26,734 bases of DNA from assembly GCA_002294045.1 (NCBI GenBank), contig DBEP01000081.1, forward strand, positions 1 through 26,734. The letters are read 5' to 3'. Positions 8,366-16,449 of this stretch are shown here, piece after piece (within the stretch, counting starts at the first letter, position 1; each line of letters opens with the position of its first letter). The translations under genes and the position numbers were made by a program. The stretch is from Lachnoclostridium sp. UBA903. GTDB taxonomy: Bacteria > Bacillota > Clostridia > Lachnospirales > Lachnospiraceae. Below the pieces are notes generated by a model. The model ran no database searches, was not told where the DNA came from, and was given only the letters and a program-made list of their open reading frames with translations.

Positions 8366-8460
8366 ATATTTGATTTGATTATAGCTATAATCAAGGTGAT
8401 AAGACCAATGATAAATAAACCAAACTGTAACATTAATGTTATGGTTTCAAATACTGACAT
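8356..8460 (-). CDS. Holin-like small membrane toxin (type I toxin-antitoxin)
   Basis: A 34-aa peptide beginning MSVFETITLMLQFGLFI and ending AIIKSNIKK. It has a short acidic head, one hydrophobic helix over about residues 8-28, and a basic tail. This is the typical sequence of the putative holin-like toxin family (Hol_Tox) of Firmicutes. Overproduced peptides of this kind insert in the membrane and depolarise the cell. The ribosome site AGGGGGTGAT, five bases before the ATG, is very strong, which suits a gene held down at RNA level. The convergent antisense RNA at 8273-8365 overlaps its 3' end. It is short enough to be missed by automatic gene callers. The family call is from memory of the consensus; the RNA arrangement supports it independently. 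Confidence 0.82.
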   Translation of the reverse strand: MSVFETITLMLQFGLFIIGLITLIIAIIKSNIKK

Positions 8461-8539
8461 ATGGTATCACCCCCTTTTCTTCTGTACTACTGAAAAGGGA
8501 ATCAACAACTATCCTCTGTTTTCTATCTTGATTGTATCT

Positions 8540-8545
8540 ATTATA
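8540..8545 (-). promoter_or_regulatory. Likely -10 box of the toxin gene
   Basis: TATAAT on the minus strand, about 80 bp upstream of the toxin ATG. No convincing -35 is seen at 17 bp. Transcription would begin near 8533 and produce a leader of about 70 nt that starts inside the 14-bp inverted repeat. Confidence 0.45.
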
Positions 8546-8769
8546 TTACACTATAGTAAAAAATTCCATATTTATCATCATATTATTTAGTTTTTCAATA
8601 AAAGCTCTTTATTTCGTAATGATTAAGAAAAGTAAAATTTTCATTTCAAAAGATGGTATTCATTATATCCGAGTTGTGGTGTTCTTCTTTTGCCAGATAC
8701 AATAACTATCTGATGATGTTTACGAAATACTCACAATTTACAGCAATAATAAAACAGGTGTTTAAGTGA

Positions 8770-8798
8770 TTGACTTATATCGGGAACGATATTATACT
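8770..8798 (+). promoter_or_regulatory. Vegetative promoter upstream of the HPr-like gene and deoCD
   Basis: TTGACT (8770-8775), a 17-bp spacer and TATACT (8793-8798). The next gene starts at 9113, so the transcript would have a leader of about 300 nt. Within 8800-9112 I see AT-rich sequence, short imperfect inverted repeats around GAAGATAT (near 8830) and ATATCTTC (near 8892), and no ORF. The stretch 8546-8769 holds nothing I can support. Confidence 0.65.
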
Positions 8799-9112
8799 GT
8801 GAATATATACAATATACTGAAATATATGGAAGAAGATATATAGGTGTATGGTATCACTTAGAGCGTGTCAGCACACTAGCACAAGATATCCATATCTTCC
8901 GATAGAAGACGATATTTCTCCGGACTGCCTCCGATTATGAAACAGGACTTATGGAACATAACCTTGTTTCCAAATAGAAAAAACAATAACATGGTATGTT
9001 TAAGCGGTTTTTTAATATATTGGTTAATATAATATCACGGAATATTGTATTTTAACATGTAATGTTACACAGCACGGTAACCGGTATTTTTAACAGAAGG
9101 AGAGGGATATGC

Positions 9113-9349
9113 ATGAAGAGCAAAACAATCGTATTCAAGACAGCAAATGACCTATATGACTTTAACAGGGAAGCATCCAAATGCAAAACGGAAATAAGAG
9201 TAAAAACTGCCAGCGGTACATTTGATTTTGATGCAAAGACATTATTAGGCTTGTTTTTTGCACTTAATCTGCCGTCTATTGATGTTTTCTATGATGAGAA
9301 GGAAAAAGAATTTGATGAATATCTAAATAATCTGGAAAGCGGGTCATAA
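9113..9349 (+). CDS. HPr-like protein without the phosphorylatable histidine
   Basis: 78 aa from the ATG at 9113, chosen because AGAAGGAGAGG sits upstream; the frame is open to 9062. The pattern (TIVFKTANDLYDFNREASKC, then EIRVKTASGTFDFDAKTLLGLFFA) matches the second half of HPr proteins, where a strand-helix pair carries the DAKSLLGL-type motif. The N-terminal G-L-H-A-R-P loop of true HPr is missing and the protein has no histidine at all, so it cannot be the phosphocarrier of the sugar phosphotransferase system. Similar paralogues are common in Clostridia with unknown role. It lies 41 bp before deoC and is probably co-transcribed with it. Confidence 0.75.
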   Translation: MKSKTIVFKTANDLYDFNREASKCKTEIRVKTASGTFDFDAKTLLGLFFALNLPSIDVFYDEKEKEFDEYLNNLESGS

Positions 9350-9390
9350 AGAGGTTTTAGCAAGCCCTCATGAAATGAAAGGATAAGCAA

Positions 9391-10056
9391 ATGAAAGAAT
9401 CAGAAATGCTGCAATATGTTGACCATACACTGCTGAAAGCCGTTGCCTCCTGGGAAGACATTCAGGAGCTGTGTGAGGAAGCATTGGAATATCATACGGC
9501 ATCCGTATGTATTCCGCCGTGTTATGTGAAAAGAGTCCATGATAAATATGGTGATACACTAAATATCTGTACGGTAATAGGCTTTCCGCTGGGATACGGC
9601 ACCGCCGCGGCAAAAGCGGCGGAATGTAAACAGGCCCTGGAGGATGGTGCCAATGAAATTGATATGGTTATCAACATAACCGATGTGAAAAATGGGAACT
9701 ATAAAAAAGTAGAGGAAGAAATAGCTTTATTAAAAAATACGGCAGGCGAAAAAATTTTAAAAGTCATCATTGAAACCTGTTATCTTACCCATGAGGAAAA
9801 GATTGCCATGTGCCGGGCGGTAACCAGTGCGGGTGCCGACTTTATCAAGACCTCGACCGGCTTTGGTACAGGCGGCGCTACTCTTAAGGACATTAAGCTG
9901 TTTAAGGAAAACATAGGACCCAAGGTTAAAATCAAAGCAGCCGGCGGCATTAAGAGTATTGAGGACCTGGAAGCATTTATTAAGGAAGGCTGCGCAAGAA
10001 TCGGAACCAGTTCCGCCGTTAATCTGATAAAAGGAAGAATGGCGAAGGAATATTAG
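9391..10056 (+). CDS. deoC: Deoxyribose-phosphate aldolase
   Basis: Catalyses reversible cleavage of 2-deoxyribose 5-phosphate to glyceraldehyde 3-phosphate and acetaldehyde in the cytoplasm, the last step of deoxynucleoside breakdown. 221 aa, the usual length. The Schiff-base lysine is K153 in DFIKTSTGFGTGGAT. The other catalytic residues are D91 (EIDMVIN) and K182 (VKIKAAGGI). The start follows AAAGGA at reasonable spacing, and the protein begins MLQYVDHTLLK-like after five residues, as in homologues. deoD follows 88 bp later, so the pair links nucleoside phosphorolysis to central metabolism. Confidence 0.96.
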   Translation: MKESEMLQYVDHTLLKAVASWEDIQELCEEALEYHTASVCIPPCYVKRVHDKYGDTLNICTVIGFPLGYGTAAAKAAECKQALEDGANEIDMVINITDVKNGNYKKVEEEIALLKNTAGEKILKVIIETCYLTHEEKIAMCRAVTSAGADFIKTSTGFGTGGATLKDIKLFKENIGPKVKIKAAGGIKSIEDLEAFIKEGCARIGTSSAVNLIKGRMAKEY

Positions 10057-10144
10057 AGCGTATTTGAAAACAGGATTCGCGAGAGGAAAATCGGGAATCA
10101 ACAGAATACATGCAGAAATATAAAACTACAGCAGGAGGAAAATA

Positions 10145-10849
10145 ATGAGCATACCAACACCACATATAGCTGCAAAAGAAGGAGATTTTGCAAGGACCGT
10201 ATTAATGCCGGGAGACCCCCTCAGGGCCAAATTTGTAGCGGATAATTATCTGGAAGATGCCGTATTGGTGAATTCCGTCCGGGGAATAAACGGGTATACG
10301 GGAAAATATAAGGGAAAATCCGTTTCCGTCATGGCCAGCGGTATGGGGATGCCCTCTATCGGCATTTATTCCTATGAATTATTCCAATTTTATAATGTAG
10401 ATAATATTATCCGGATTGGTACGGCAGGTTCGCTCCAGGATGATTTAAAGGTGAGAGAAGTTGCATTTGCCATAGGTGCCTGTACGAATTCCAATTATGC
10501 AGCTCAGTTTGAGCTGCCGGGGACCTTTGCTCCCATAGCTTCCTATGAATTGCTGAAAAAAGCCATTGAAGTAACGGAAAGAATGGGGATTTCTTATAAG
10601 ACCGGCAACTTCTTATCCACCGATACTTTTTATGATGATTCCAAGGGTACCATGAAATGGGCCGGGATGGGTGTTCTTTGTGTGGAAATGGAAGCGGCTG
10701 CCCTTTATATGAATGCTGCCAGGGCAGGAAAGAATGCATTGGCTATCTGTACTATTTCCGACTCTCTGGTAACCGGTGAGGCGACCACGGCGGAAGAACG
10801 GCAGAACAGTTTCCATAATATGATGAAGATAGCCCTGGAAATCGCTTGA
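10145..10849 (+). CDS. deoD: Purine nucleoside phosphorylase, DeoD type
   Basis: Splits purine (deoxy)ribonucleosides with phosphate to the free base and (deoxy)ribose 1-phosphate. 234 aa, close to the 239 aa of the E. coli enzyme and alignable by eye along its length. The substrate histidine lies in PTPHIAA, the phosphate loop in LMPGDPLRAKF, R46 in VRGINGYTG, and the later phosphate/ribose motif in IRIGTAGS. The purine-binding region reads CVEMEAAALY and the catalytic aspartate is in ISDSLVTGE. AGGAGG lies just before the ATG. The 88-bp gap after deoC begins with a repeat-like string (AGAGCGTATTTGAAAA) and has no terminator, so co-transcription is likely. Confidence 0.96.
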   Translation: MSIPTPHIAAKEGDFARTVLMPGDPLRAKFVADNYLEDAVLVNSVRGINGYTGKYKGKSVSVMASGMGMPSIGIYSYELFQFYNVDNIIRIGTAGSLQDDLKVREVAFAIGACTNSNYAAQFELPGTFAPIASYELLKKAIEVTERMGISYKTGNFLSTDTFYDDSKGTMKWAGMGVLCVEMEAAALYMNAARAGKNALAICTISDSLVTGEATTAEERQNSFHNMMKIALEIA

Positions 10850-10913
10850 TTTCCCGTATTTGCCCCATCTGATGAATGCATTTGTCCTGCCGCAAAGCCT
10901 TATCCCGTAACTG

Positions 10914-13163
10914 TTATAGCTGGGCTTTCTGCCCTTTTTGACCCCGCTTCCGGTTACGTACCTTTCTGGCACTTAATTCCTTTCCGTTATACAGGAAGGT
11001 TTCATCCGCAGGCTTTACAATCGTAGTAAAGGCAACGGCGTCGTTCTTATCCAGGGCTATGGATTTCACACCGCGGCCCGTTTTCTTCATTTCACTGACT
11101 TCTTCCAGGGAAAATCCGAGGGATAAGCCTTTTTCGGTTAGCAGGATAACCTTCCGGTCTCCCGATAAAATTTCTCCTGCACTAAGCATCGTAATACTTA
11201 CTAACTGGTCCCCCTCTTCCAATTTCGTAGCCGCAATCATAGAACGGTTTGTTTCAAATTCCACACCGGATACCTGCTTTATATAGCCTGATTTTGTAGA
11301 AAAAACCAGTTGGGATTCAAATAACTGTTCAAAAGAAGTGTACATTAATATGGTCTCCTTATCCACTTTACAGAGGGTATGGATTAGGACACCTTTATCC
11401 TTTATCTTGCACTTGGGAACAGATGCGGCTTTTACCTGGTGCATATTCCCTTCAGCGGTGAATAAGCATAATTTATCCGTATTTTTCATAAAGATGATAT
11501 GGGCAAAATCCTTCAGGTTCTCTTCCGAAGCACGGGAGTAGCTGGAGGCATCTATGGATTTGGTATATCCGAAACGGTCGATTAATACATAGATATCCTC
11601 TATTTTAACTTCTTCAATATAGCCGGTCGTGTTTTCCACGTTATCCAGATGAGTTCTTCTTGGAATATTAAATGCCTTTTTATATTCTCTCAAACGGCCT
11701 TTAATTACTTTATACAGCTCATTCACATCCCCCAGAATCATTTTATATTCTTTGATGCTGTTGATTAAAGAATCGTTTTCCTCATGCAGCTTTAATATTT
11801 CCAGACCGATTAATTTGCTTAAGGGCATGGCAAGAATGGCTTCCGCCTGCCGTTCCGTAAAATTAAGCTCGGAAGCCTCTTTCTCGGATTGTTTGGTTTT
11901 AAATTTAATATCCGTAATATCTCCGTTTATTAAACATGCTTTTGCCTGCTTAACAGAAGAACTTCCGCGGAGGATTTCAATAATTAAATCAATTACGTCC
12001 GTAGCACGGATTAAGCCGTTTACGATTTCCAGCCGGTTTTCTGCCTTTTCCAGAAGATGCTTATATTCCCTGGTATAAAGTTCTTCCTGAAAACGAATGA
12101 ATTCTTCCAATACATTCTTCAGGTTGAAAACAATGGGCTGCTGCTCCTTTACGGCCAGAAGGTTTACGCTGTAGGTGTCTTCCATGGGAGTCTTTTTGTA
12201 TAAGCCGTTAAGTAAATTATCTATATCCCTGTCTTTTTTAACTTCAATGACAATACGGATACCTTCTTTCGAAGATTCATCCCTGACGTCGAAAATTTCG
12301 TCGAATACCTTGTCCTTCATCATGGAAACCAGGCTTTCCACCAGTTTCATTTTATTACCGGCTATGGTATAGGGAATCTCGGTGATTACAATGTTTTTCC
12401 GGCCATTTTCACCATTTTCGATTTCTACCTTGGAACGGAGGCGGACCTTCCCTTCACCGGTTTCATAAATATGGCGCATGTCATATTGGTTTATTATGGA
12501 ACCGCCGGTAGGAAAATCCGGTGCCGGTATATACTTCATCAGTTTTTCTATGGATATGTCGGGATTATCTATATAAGCGATTGCACCGTCTATTACTTCA
12601 CCCGGGTTATGGGGCGGTATATTGGTAGCCATGCCTACGGCGATACCGGTGGTACCGTTAATTAACAGATTGGGAATCATGGCAGGGAGCACCGCCGGTT
12701 CCTTTTCGCTGTTGTCAAAATTAGGAGTAAATTCTACCAGGCCTTTATCCAGATGGTCTAACATAGTCATGGCACCTTCGGATAAACGGGCCTCCGTATA
12801 ACGCATGGCGGCGGCTCCGTCCCCGTCTATGGAACCGAAATTACCGTGTCCGTCTACCAAAGGAATGGACATGGAATATTCCTCTGTCATCCTTACCAGT
12901 GCTTCGTAAATGGAACTGTCACCGTGGGGATGAAATTTACCCATGGTATCCCCGACAATACGTGCGCTTTTTCTGTGGGGTTTTTTCGGGTCCAGACCCA
13001 GCTCTCTCATGGCATACAGAATACGTCTTTGTACCGGTTTCAAACCGTCACGTACGTCAGGCAGTGCCCTGGCAATTATAACACTCATGGCATAATCCCT
13101 GTAAGAATTTTTCATTTCCTCCGAAAAATCCATCTGTATAATATTTTCCGTATTTTTAATCAT
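10914..13163 (-). CDS. parC: Topoisomerase IV-like subunit A (second GyrA/ParC-type protein)
   Basis: 749 aa. This subunit cuts and rejoins DNA in an A2B2 type IIA topoisomerase. The catalytic tyrosine is Y122 in AAAMRYTEARL, within a standard winged-helix/tower core that starts NSYRDYAMSVI. The quinolone region reads HPHGDSSIYEALVRM with S83 and E87 in E. coli GyrA numbering, the usual sensitive-type residues. The C-terminal beta-propeller lacks the QRRGGKG box of true gyrase and has only KKTGRGVK in that area. That, and the short length, favours a topoisomerase IV-like decatenase over gyrase. The tail RNRKRGQKGQKAQ is strongly basic. AAGGAG lies 6 bp before the ATG. The gene is downstream of parE, separated by a 159-bp insertion. 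Confidence 0.88.
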   Translation of the reverse strand: MIKNTENIIQMDFSEEMKNSYRDYAMSVIIARALPDVRDGLKPVQRRILYAMRELGLDPKKPHRKSARIVGDTMGKFHPHGDSSIYEALVRMTEEYSMSIPLVDGHGNFGSIDGDGAAAMRYTEARLSEGAMTMLDHLDKGLVEFTPNFDNSEKEPAVLPAMIPNLLINGTTGIAVGMATNIPPHNPGEVIDGAIAYIDNPDISIEKLMKYIPAPDFPTGGSIINQYDMRHIYETGEGKVRLRSKVEIENGENGRKNIVITEIPYTIAGNKMKLVESLVSMMKDKVFDEIFDVRDESSKEGIRIVIEVKKDRDIDNLLNGLYKKTPMEDTYSVNLLAVKEQQPIVFNLKNVLEEFIRFQEELYTREYKHLLEKAENRLEIVNGLIRATDVIDLIIEILRGSSSVKQAKACLINGDITDIKFKTKQSEKEASELNFTERQAEAILAMPLSKLIGLEILKLHEENDSLINSIKEYKMILGDVNELYKVIKGRLREYKKAFNIPRRTHLDNVENTTGYIEEVKIEDIYVLIDRFGYTKSIDASSYSRASEENLKDFAHIIFMKNTDKLCLFTAEGNMHQVKAASVPKCKIKDKGVLIHTLCKVDKETILMYTSFEQLFESQLVFSTKSGYIKQVSGVEFETNRSMIAATKLEEGDQLVSITMLSAGEILSGDRKVILLTEKGLSLGFSLEEVSEMKKTGRGVKSIALDKNDAVAFTTIVKPADETFLYNGKELSARKVRNRKRGQKGQKAQL

Positions 13164-13203
13164 AACTTTCTCCTTTTAAATATGAATACTGCTTTATTTA
13201 CCT

Positions 13204-13362
13204 AGGACATGTCTGAAAATTCATTGCGCCGTTCTGACCACCACACTTTGCGGTATTCTACGTCGCAATTTTAGAAACGTAGCCCCACTACGTACCCAAA
13301 ATAGCTCCTTGCCTCCCACAAAGTGGAGCCCAGCCCGGCACAGGCAGTTTCAGACACGCCCT
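13204..13362. mobile_element. MITE-like element between parE and parC
   Basis: The ends are inverted repeats. The left reads AGGACATGTCTGAAA; the reverse complement of the right reads AGGGCGTGTCTGAAA (13 of 15 identical). The 159-bp body has no ORF but holds internal palindromes, among them ACGTAG-CCCCA-CTACGT. I recall GGCGTGTCTGAAA-type intergenic repeats from Lachnospiraceae genomes. No clear target duplication is seen at the junctions. It fills almost the whole gap between the parE stop and the parC leader, so it is probably transcribed as part of the operon. Confidence 0.7.
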
Positions 13363-13371
13363 GACGAAGCG

Positions 13372-15303
13372 TTATATATCCAGATTGGCATATCTCGCTT
13401 CTTCCAGTATGAAATCCCTTCTTGGAGGAACGTTGCTGCTCATTAAGGTAGTGGTTATCTCATCGGCTTCCACGGTATCACTTATGGTAATCTGCGCAAG
13501 TATTCTGGTCTCCGGATTCAGTGTGGTTTCCCATAACTGGCCTGCATCCATTTCTCCGAGACCTTTGTAACGCTGCAGGTTTAAAATCTTATTTTCCGGT
13601 CTTTTCCGGAATTTCTCCAATTCAAAATCGTTAAATAGATATTCCGACTGCTTTTTCTTTTTGCCCCTCACCGTAGTTTCATACTCTACCTTGTATAAAG
13701 GGGGGAGGCCGCGAAATACCTTGCCTTCCAATATGAGCTCCGGCATAAAGCGGTAGAAGAAAGTAAGCAAAAGGGTACTGATATGAGCCCCGTCCACGTC
13801 GGCATCCGTTAAGATAATAATCTTGCCGTAGCGGAGCTTGTTAAGGTCAAATTCATCCCCAATGCCGCAGCCAAAAGAAGCAATCATAGATTTGATTTCA
13901 TTATTTAATAATATTTTTTCCAGAGTGGATTTTTCCACGTTCAATATTTTTCCTCTCAGAGGAAGAACCGCCTGGATCCTGCGGTTCCTTGCGGTTTTTA
14001 CGGTACCGCCGGCGGAATCACCCTCCACGATATATACTTCACATTCTTCCGACTTTTTGGAAGAACAGGAAGCAAGCTTGCTCCTGGTATCCACATCGGA
14101 AAGCTGCTTCAAGACGGCAGTACGGGCTTTATCCCCGGCTTTTCTTGCCGCATAGGATTTCATGGAATTATCCAGAATATTTTTCAGTACTTCCACATTT
14201 TTATCAAAATAACGCTGTACTTCAGCGGCAAAAACTTCGTCTACCGCACTTTTGGCGTCCGTATTGCCGAGTTTTGTTTTGGTCTGTCCTTCAAACTGGG
14301 GGTCCGGGTGCTTTATGGAAATAATAGCGACCAGCCCGTTACGGATGTCTTTCCCGTCAAAATTTTCATCTTTGTCTTTTAAAATGCCTAATTCTCTGGC
14401 GTATTGATTCATTACCCTGGTAAGGGCGGTTTTAAAGCCGGTAACCAGAGTACCTCCGTCAACTACATTGATACGGTTGCAATAGGCATTAATCTGTTCG
14501 GTATAAGTATCTACATACTGAAATGCAATCTCCACTTCAATTTTGCCGCTTGTACCTTCCACATAGATAGGCTCCGGGTGCAAAGGTGCGGCTTCGCGGT
14601 TAAGATATGAAACAAAACTTTTAATTCCGAATTCTTCCTGATAAGAGAATTCTTCACCGGTATTTAAATCAGTAAAAACAATCAGCAGATTTTTATTTAG
14701 AAATGCAATTTCCTTTAATTTTTTCTTTATGGTATCAGCTTTAAACTCAACTGTTTCAAAAATGGTATCGTCGGGATAAAAAGTCACCTTGGTTCCCGTA
14801 TCGCTTTTATTGCATTTGCCCACTACCGGGAGAAGGCCGTTTTCCAGTTTTGTAACAGCATGTCCTCCGTTTTGGTACTCGTCCCGGTATATCTTTCCGT
14901 CCCTTCTGATTTCAATAATCATCCGGCTTGCAAGGGCATTTACGACGGAAGCTCCCACACCATGGAGCCCGCCGGATACTTTATAGACAGAACCTCCGAA
15001 TTTGCCGCCGGCATGCAGTATGGTGTATACGACCCGGGCCGTAGGTATTTTTTTTGTGGGGTGAATGTCTACCGGAACACCTCTGCCGTTATCCTGAACA
15101 GTAATACCTCCGTCTTTTTGCAGAATGATATTAATTCGTGTACAGAAGCCTGCCAGATGTTCATCGATGGCATTGTCTATAATCTCCCAAATCAGATGAT
15201 GCAAACCTCTTGAGCCGGTGCTTCCTATATACATTCCGGGACGTTTTCTGACGGCCTCCAATCCTTCCAAAACTACGATTTGACTTCCTGTATATTGTTC
15301 CAT
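13372..15303 (-). CDS. parE: Topoisomerase IV-like subunit B (second GyrB/ParE-type ATPase)
   Basis: 643 aa. This is the ATPase partner of the downstream A subunit. The GHKL domain shows the catalytic glutamate and magnesium-binding asparagine in LIWEIIDNAIDEHLAG (E40, N44), then DNGRGVPVDIH and GGLHGVGASVVNALA. The TOPRIM domain has EGDSAGG and DADVDGAHIS, and the C-terminus has LQRYKGLGEMDAGQLWETTL. These are all type IIA hallmarks. Length fits ParE or Gram-positive GyrB, and I prefer ParE because its partner lacks the gyrase box. AGGAGAGG lies upstream of the ATG. It leads a two-gene minus-strand operon whose second gene is behind the MITE-like insertion. Confidence 0.9.
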   Translation of the reverse strand: MEQYTGSQIVVLEGLEAVRKRPGMYIGSTGSRGLHHLIWEIIDNAIDEHLAGFCTRINIILQKDGGITVQDNGRGVPVDIHPTKKIPTARVVYTILHAGGKFGGSVYKVSGGLHGVGASVVNALASRMIIEIRRDGKIYRDEYQNGGHAVTKLENGLLPVVGKCNKSDTGTKVTFYPDDTIFETVEFKADTIKKKLKEIAFLNKNLLIVFTDLNTGEEFSYQEEFGIKSFVSYLNREAAPLHPEPIYVEGTSGKIEVEIAFQYVDTYTEQINAYCNRINVVDGGTLVTGFKTALTRVMNQYARELGILKDKDENFDGKDIRNGLVAIISIKHPDPQFEGQTKTKLGNTDAKSAVDEVFAAEVQRYFDKNVEVLKNILDNSMKSYAARKAGDKARTAVLKQLSDVDTRSKLASCSSKKSEECEVYIVEGDSAGGTVKTARNRRIQAVLPLRGKILNVEKSTLEKILLNNEIKSMIASFGCGIGDEFDLNKLRYGKIIILTDADVDGAHISTLLLTFFYRFMPELILEGKVFRGLPPLYKVEYETTVRGKKKKQSEYLFNDFELEKFRKRPENKILNLQRYKGLGEMDAGQLWETTLNPETRILAQITISDTVEADEITTTLMSSNVPPRRDFILEEARYANLDI

Positions 15304-15438
15304 TATTTGAATCCTCTCCTAAATCTTGTGACACTGCCTGGCAGATGTCCTGTAATAAATTAAGCAATTAGGAATATTGTAACATATTTTATAGGCGAAA
15401 TCCAGTTTTTTAAACAATCATATGTTCGCACTCGTTAA

Positions 15439-15501
15439 AGTTCAGCCTTACGGCTGAACTGCAACAAATGATGGACAGAAATTATGCATTCTGCATAATT
15501 T
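15439..15501. repeat. Tandem hairpins between parE and the PHP gene
   Basis: Two perfect palindromes lie 18 bp apart. AGTTCAGCC (15439-15447) pairs with GGCTGAACT across TTAC, and AAATTATGCA (15479-15488) pairs with TGCATAATTT across TTC. The flanking genes diverge from this gap, so neither hairpin is placed to end a neighbouring gene. A repeated intergenic unit, a small RNA or a regulator site is possible. Apart from these, 15304-15664 shows only short promoter-like AT-rich sequence. Confidence 0.6.
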
Positions 15502-15664
15502 TGCGCATGTGGGTCTGGGGTTTTCTTCCAGAAGTTATTATCCGGCCTGCTTTTATCCGGAAAATAATATTTTCATGGATTGAATTAATGGTCCGGTTAT
15601 GTTAAACTTATTCCGGTAAAGTGGTATATTAGGAAATAAAAACAGAAAGTAGAAAGCCATAATT

Positions 15665-16336
15665 ATGTATAAATACGATACCCATCTGCATACCAAAGAA
15701 TCCAGTGCTTGTGCTTCCGTAAGCGGGGCAGAGCAGGCCATAATATATAAAGCTCTGGGATATTCAGGAATCATTGTCACCGACCATTTTTTTAACGGTA
15801 ATACTACCGTGCCCTACTATCTGCCCTGGGAAGAGAAAGTGGAAAGGTTTGCCTTGGGCTATGAAAATGCACGTGATCAAGGAATAAAGATTGGACTCTC
15901 CGTTTTTTTCGGATGGGAAGAAAGCTTTCGGGGAACGGATTTTTTAATATATGGACTAGATAAGGAGTGGCTTTTAAAACATCCGGAAATCCTAAGCTGG
16001 GATATAGGGGAACACTATGCCAGGATACATGCGGAGGGAGGATATGTCGTACACGCCCATCCTTTTCGCCAGGCGGACTATATTTCTGAAATCCGGTTAT
16101 TTCCGGAATATGTGGATGCGGTTGAAATTGTAAATGGAGGCAATCAGAATCCTTTATATAATCAGAAGGCAGTGGAATATGCCCAAATGCATAATAAACC
16201 GGTAACCGGCGGCTCCGATGCCCATCATGCCTATTCGGTTCATGCGGGTATGATTTTTAACCGTCCGTTAAATGATATCCGGGATTTTATCCATTGTGTG
16301 CATCTTAAGGAAGATATAACGGTTATTCCGGTCTGA
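15665..16336 (+). CDS. PHP-domain metal-dependent phosphoesterase
   Basis: 223 aa with the PHP motifs in order: DTHLHT (H7, H9), TDHFF (D40, H41), a glutamate in FGWEESF, HAHPFRQ in the middle and GSDAHH near the end. These residues bind two or three metal ions in PHP enzymes that hydrolyse phosphate esters; the substrate of this one is unknown. It lacks the length and pattern of histidinol phosphatase or a DNA polymerase PHP domain, so I give no symbol. The ribosome site is weak (AGAAAG region). It stands alone on the plus strand, divergent from parE, and is separated from lysA by a promoter. Confidence 0.85.
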   Translation: MYKYDTHLHTKESSACASVSGAEQAIIYKALGYSGIIVTDHFFNGNTTVPYYLPWEEKVERFALGYENARDQGIKIGLSVFFGWEESFRGTDFLIYGLDKEWLLKHPEILSWDIGEHYARIHAEGGYVVHAHPFRQADYISEIRLFPEYVDAVEIVNGGNQNPLYNQKAVEYAQMHNKPVTGGSDAHHAYSVHAGMIFNRPLNDIRDFIHCVHLKEDITVIPV

Positions 16337-16449
16337 GGCATTAATCTGGCATATGAAAAAGCGGTACAATTGCAGGTGCAATTATTGAATAAAAATTCTC
16401 AATTAATATAAAATATTTATAATTATTAAAAAATTTACAGGAAAAACAA

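Larger units (their letters stand above)
8264..8533. repeat. 14-bp inverted repeat flanking the toxin-antitoxin locus
   Basis: AATCAAGATAGAAA at 8264-8277 and its exact reverse complement at 8520-8533 bracket the locus. Each copy lies at the predicted start of one of the two opposing RNAs. The toxin mRNA therefore carries one copy near its 5' end and the complement near its 3' end, which could fold the message into a long-range stem. The span listed runs from the outer edge of one copy to that of the other. Confidence 0.7.

Noticed and set aside
8375..8590. 71-codon plus-strand ORF across the toxin locus
   Set aside because: It is the reverse shadow of the 34-aa toxin and its leader, has no ribosome site, and its composition is that of AT-rich non-coding DNA.
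8858..8880. AGAGCGTGTCAGCACACT string resembling the same repeat end
   Set aside because: The similarity is limited to about 8 bases and no inverted partner is seen.
10055..10072. Repeat-end-like string AGAGCGTATTTGAAAA after deoC
   Set aside because: It resembles the inverted end of the 13204-13362 element, but no second end or element body is found nearby.
10850..10930. Bidirectional terminator between deoD and parC
   Set aside because: AAAGCC and GGGCTTT could pair across about 22 nt, and a short GGGC/GCCC stem with five Ts overlaps the parC end, but both stems are short and I cannot choose between them.
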